In this document: positions 5,707-5,787 of the stretch, piece by piece
How positions within the stretch are numbered: position 1 is the first letter of the stretch
Layout: every line of letters begins with the position of its first letter
NCBI GenBank assembly: GCA_937921805.1
Contig: CAKZUS010000245.1
Span: 1 to 5,787 of the forward strand
Length of the DNA: 5,787 nucleotides
Direction of reading: 5' to 3'
From: an uncultured Granulosicoccaceae bacterium
Lineage (GTDB): Bacteria; Pseudomonadota; Gammaproteobacteria; JABXHR01
The notes under the pieces: model-generated
Seen by the model: only the letters and a program-made list of their open reading frames with translations
Told to the model about the DNA's origin: nothing
The model's database searches: none
Translations under genes and position numbers: made by a program

Positions 5707-5787
5707 GGCACCAGCTCCAGCATATACCCCAGCCCCCTCGCCACTTTGATCGCAATGCCATAGTCCACCAGGCGTCGACGCAAGCGC
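5703..5787 (-). CDS. OmpR-family response regulator, C-terminal 27 residues (rest outside window)
   Basis: The minus-strand frame from 5786 down to the TGA at 5705-5703 encodes LRRRLVDYGIAIKVARGLGYMLELVP. This is the end of an OmpR/PhoB-type winged-helix DNA-binding domain: helix LRRRL, then the wing strand and the hallmark RGLGYMLE. Together with the downstream kinase it makes a TctD/TctE-like two-component system. Its stop overlaps the kinase GTG by 4 bp (GTGA), a classic sign of translational coupling. The receiver domain and most of the DNA-binding domain lie beyond the window. The family call rests on the C-terminal signature alone but is strongly backed by the adjacent kinase. Confidence 0.88.
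   Translation of the reverse strand, partial: RLRRRLVDYGIAIKVARGLGYMLELVP
5715..5718 (-). promoter_or_regulatory. Ribosome-binding site for the sensor kinase
   Basis: GGAG on the minus strand lies 8 nt before the GTG at 5706, inside the 3' end of the response-regulator gene. It supports the choice of that GTG over the in-frame GTG at 5700. It is the clearest Shine-Dalgarno in the window; the four complete plus-strand genes lack a comparable one. Confidence 0.6.

Overview
The window comes from a bacterial chromosome, most likely a proteobacterium. It is moderately GC-rich (about 60% by eye), its genes are tightly packed, and it carries a TctD/TctE-like OmpR-type two-component pair and a LacI-family regulator of proteobacterial style. 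Nothing in the sequence fixes the class or genus. No RNA gene, insertion sequence, CRISPR array or phage feature is visible, and no gap between genes exceeds 56 bp.

Layout. Positions 1-4320 hold five co-directional plus-strand genes. They are the 3' end of a histidinol-dehydrogenase-family oxidoreductase (ends 270), a two-domain SnoaL/NTF2-fold protein (263-1261, overlapping the previous gene by 8 bp), a LacI-family repressor (1301-2326), a second two-domain NTF2-fold protein (2383-3366) and a bicupin (3370-4320, 3 bp after the previous stop). Positions 4336-5787 hold a convergent minus-strand pair: the last 27 codons of an OmpR-type response regulator and a complete TctE-like sensor histidine kinase, overlapping by 4 bp. 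The two transcription units meet in a 15-bp gap. A perfect 9-bp GC-rich inverted repeat lies just inside the kinase 3' end.

How the genes may work together. The plus-strand block looks like a catabolic operon with its own LacI-type regulator. An NAD-dependent zinc alcohol dehydrogenase of the HisD superfamily would oxidise a hydroxylated substrate. Two tandem-NTF2 proteins (four NTF2 modules in two genes) and a bicupin with an incomplete first metal site would handle later steps such as isomerisation, cyclisation, hydration or hydrolysis. The substrate cannot be read from the sequence. A LacI-type operator candidate (TGACAACGGTTTCA, 2367-2380) lies directly before the start of the second NTF2 gene, so the NTF2-cupin pair may be a separately controlled sub-operon. 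The two-component pair on the other strand is probably an independent unit, possibly controlling carboxylate uptake.

The most notable points are the dehydrogenase / twin NTF2 / LacI / bicupin gene set, which I cannot match to a named pathway; the operator candidate; two short tandem duplications at gene junctions; the His-to-Arg change in the cupin metal site; and the HQLRNP H-box of the kinase.
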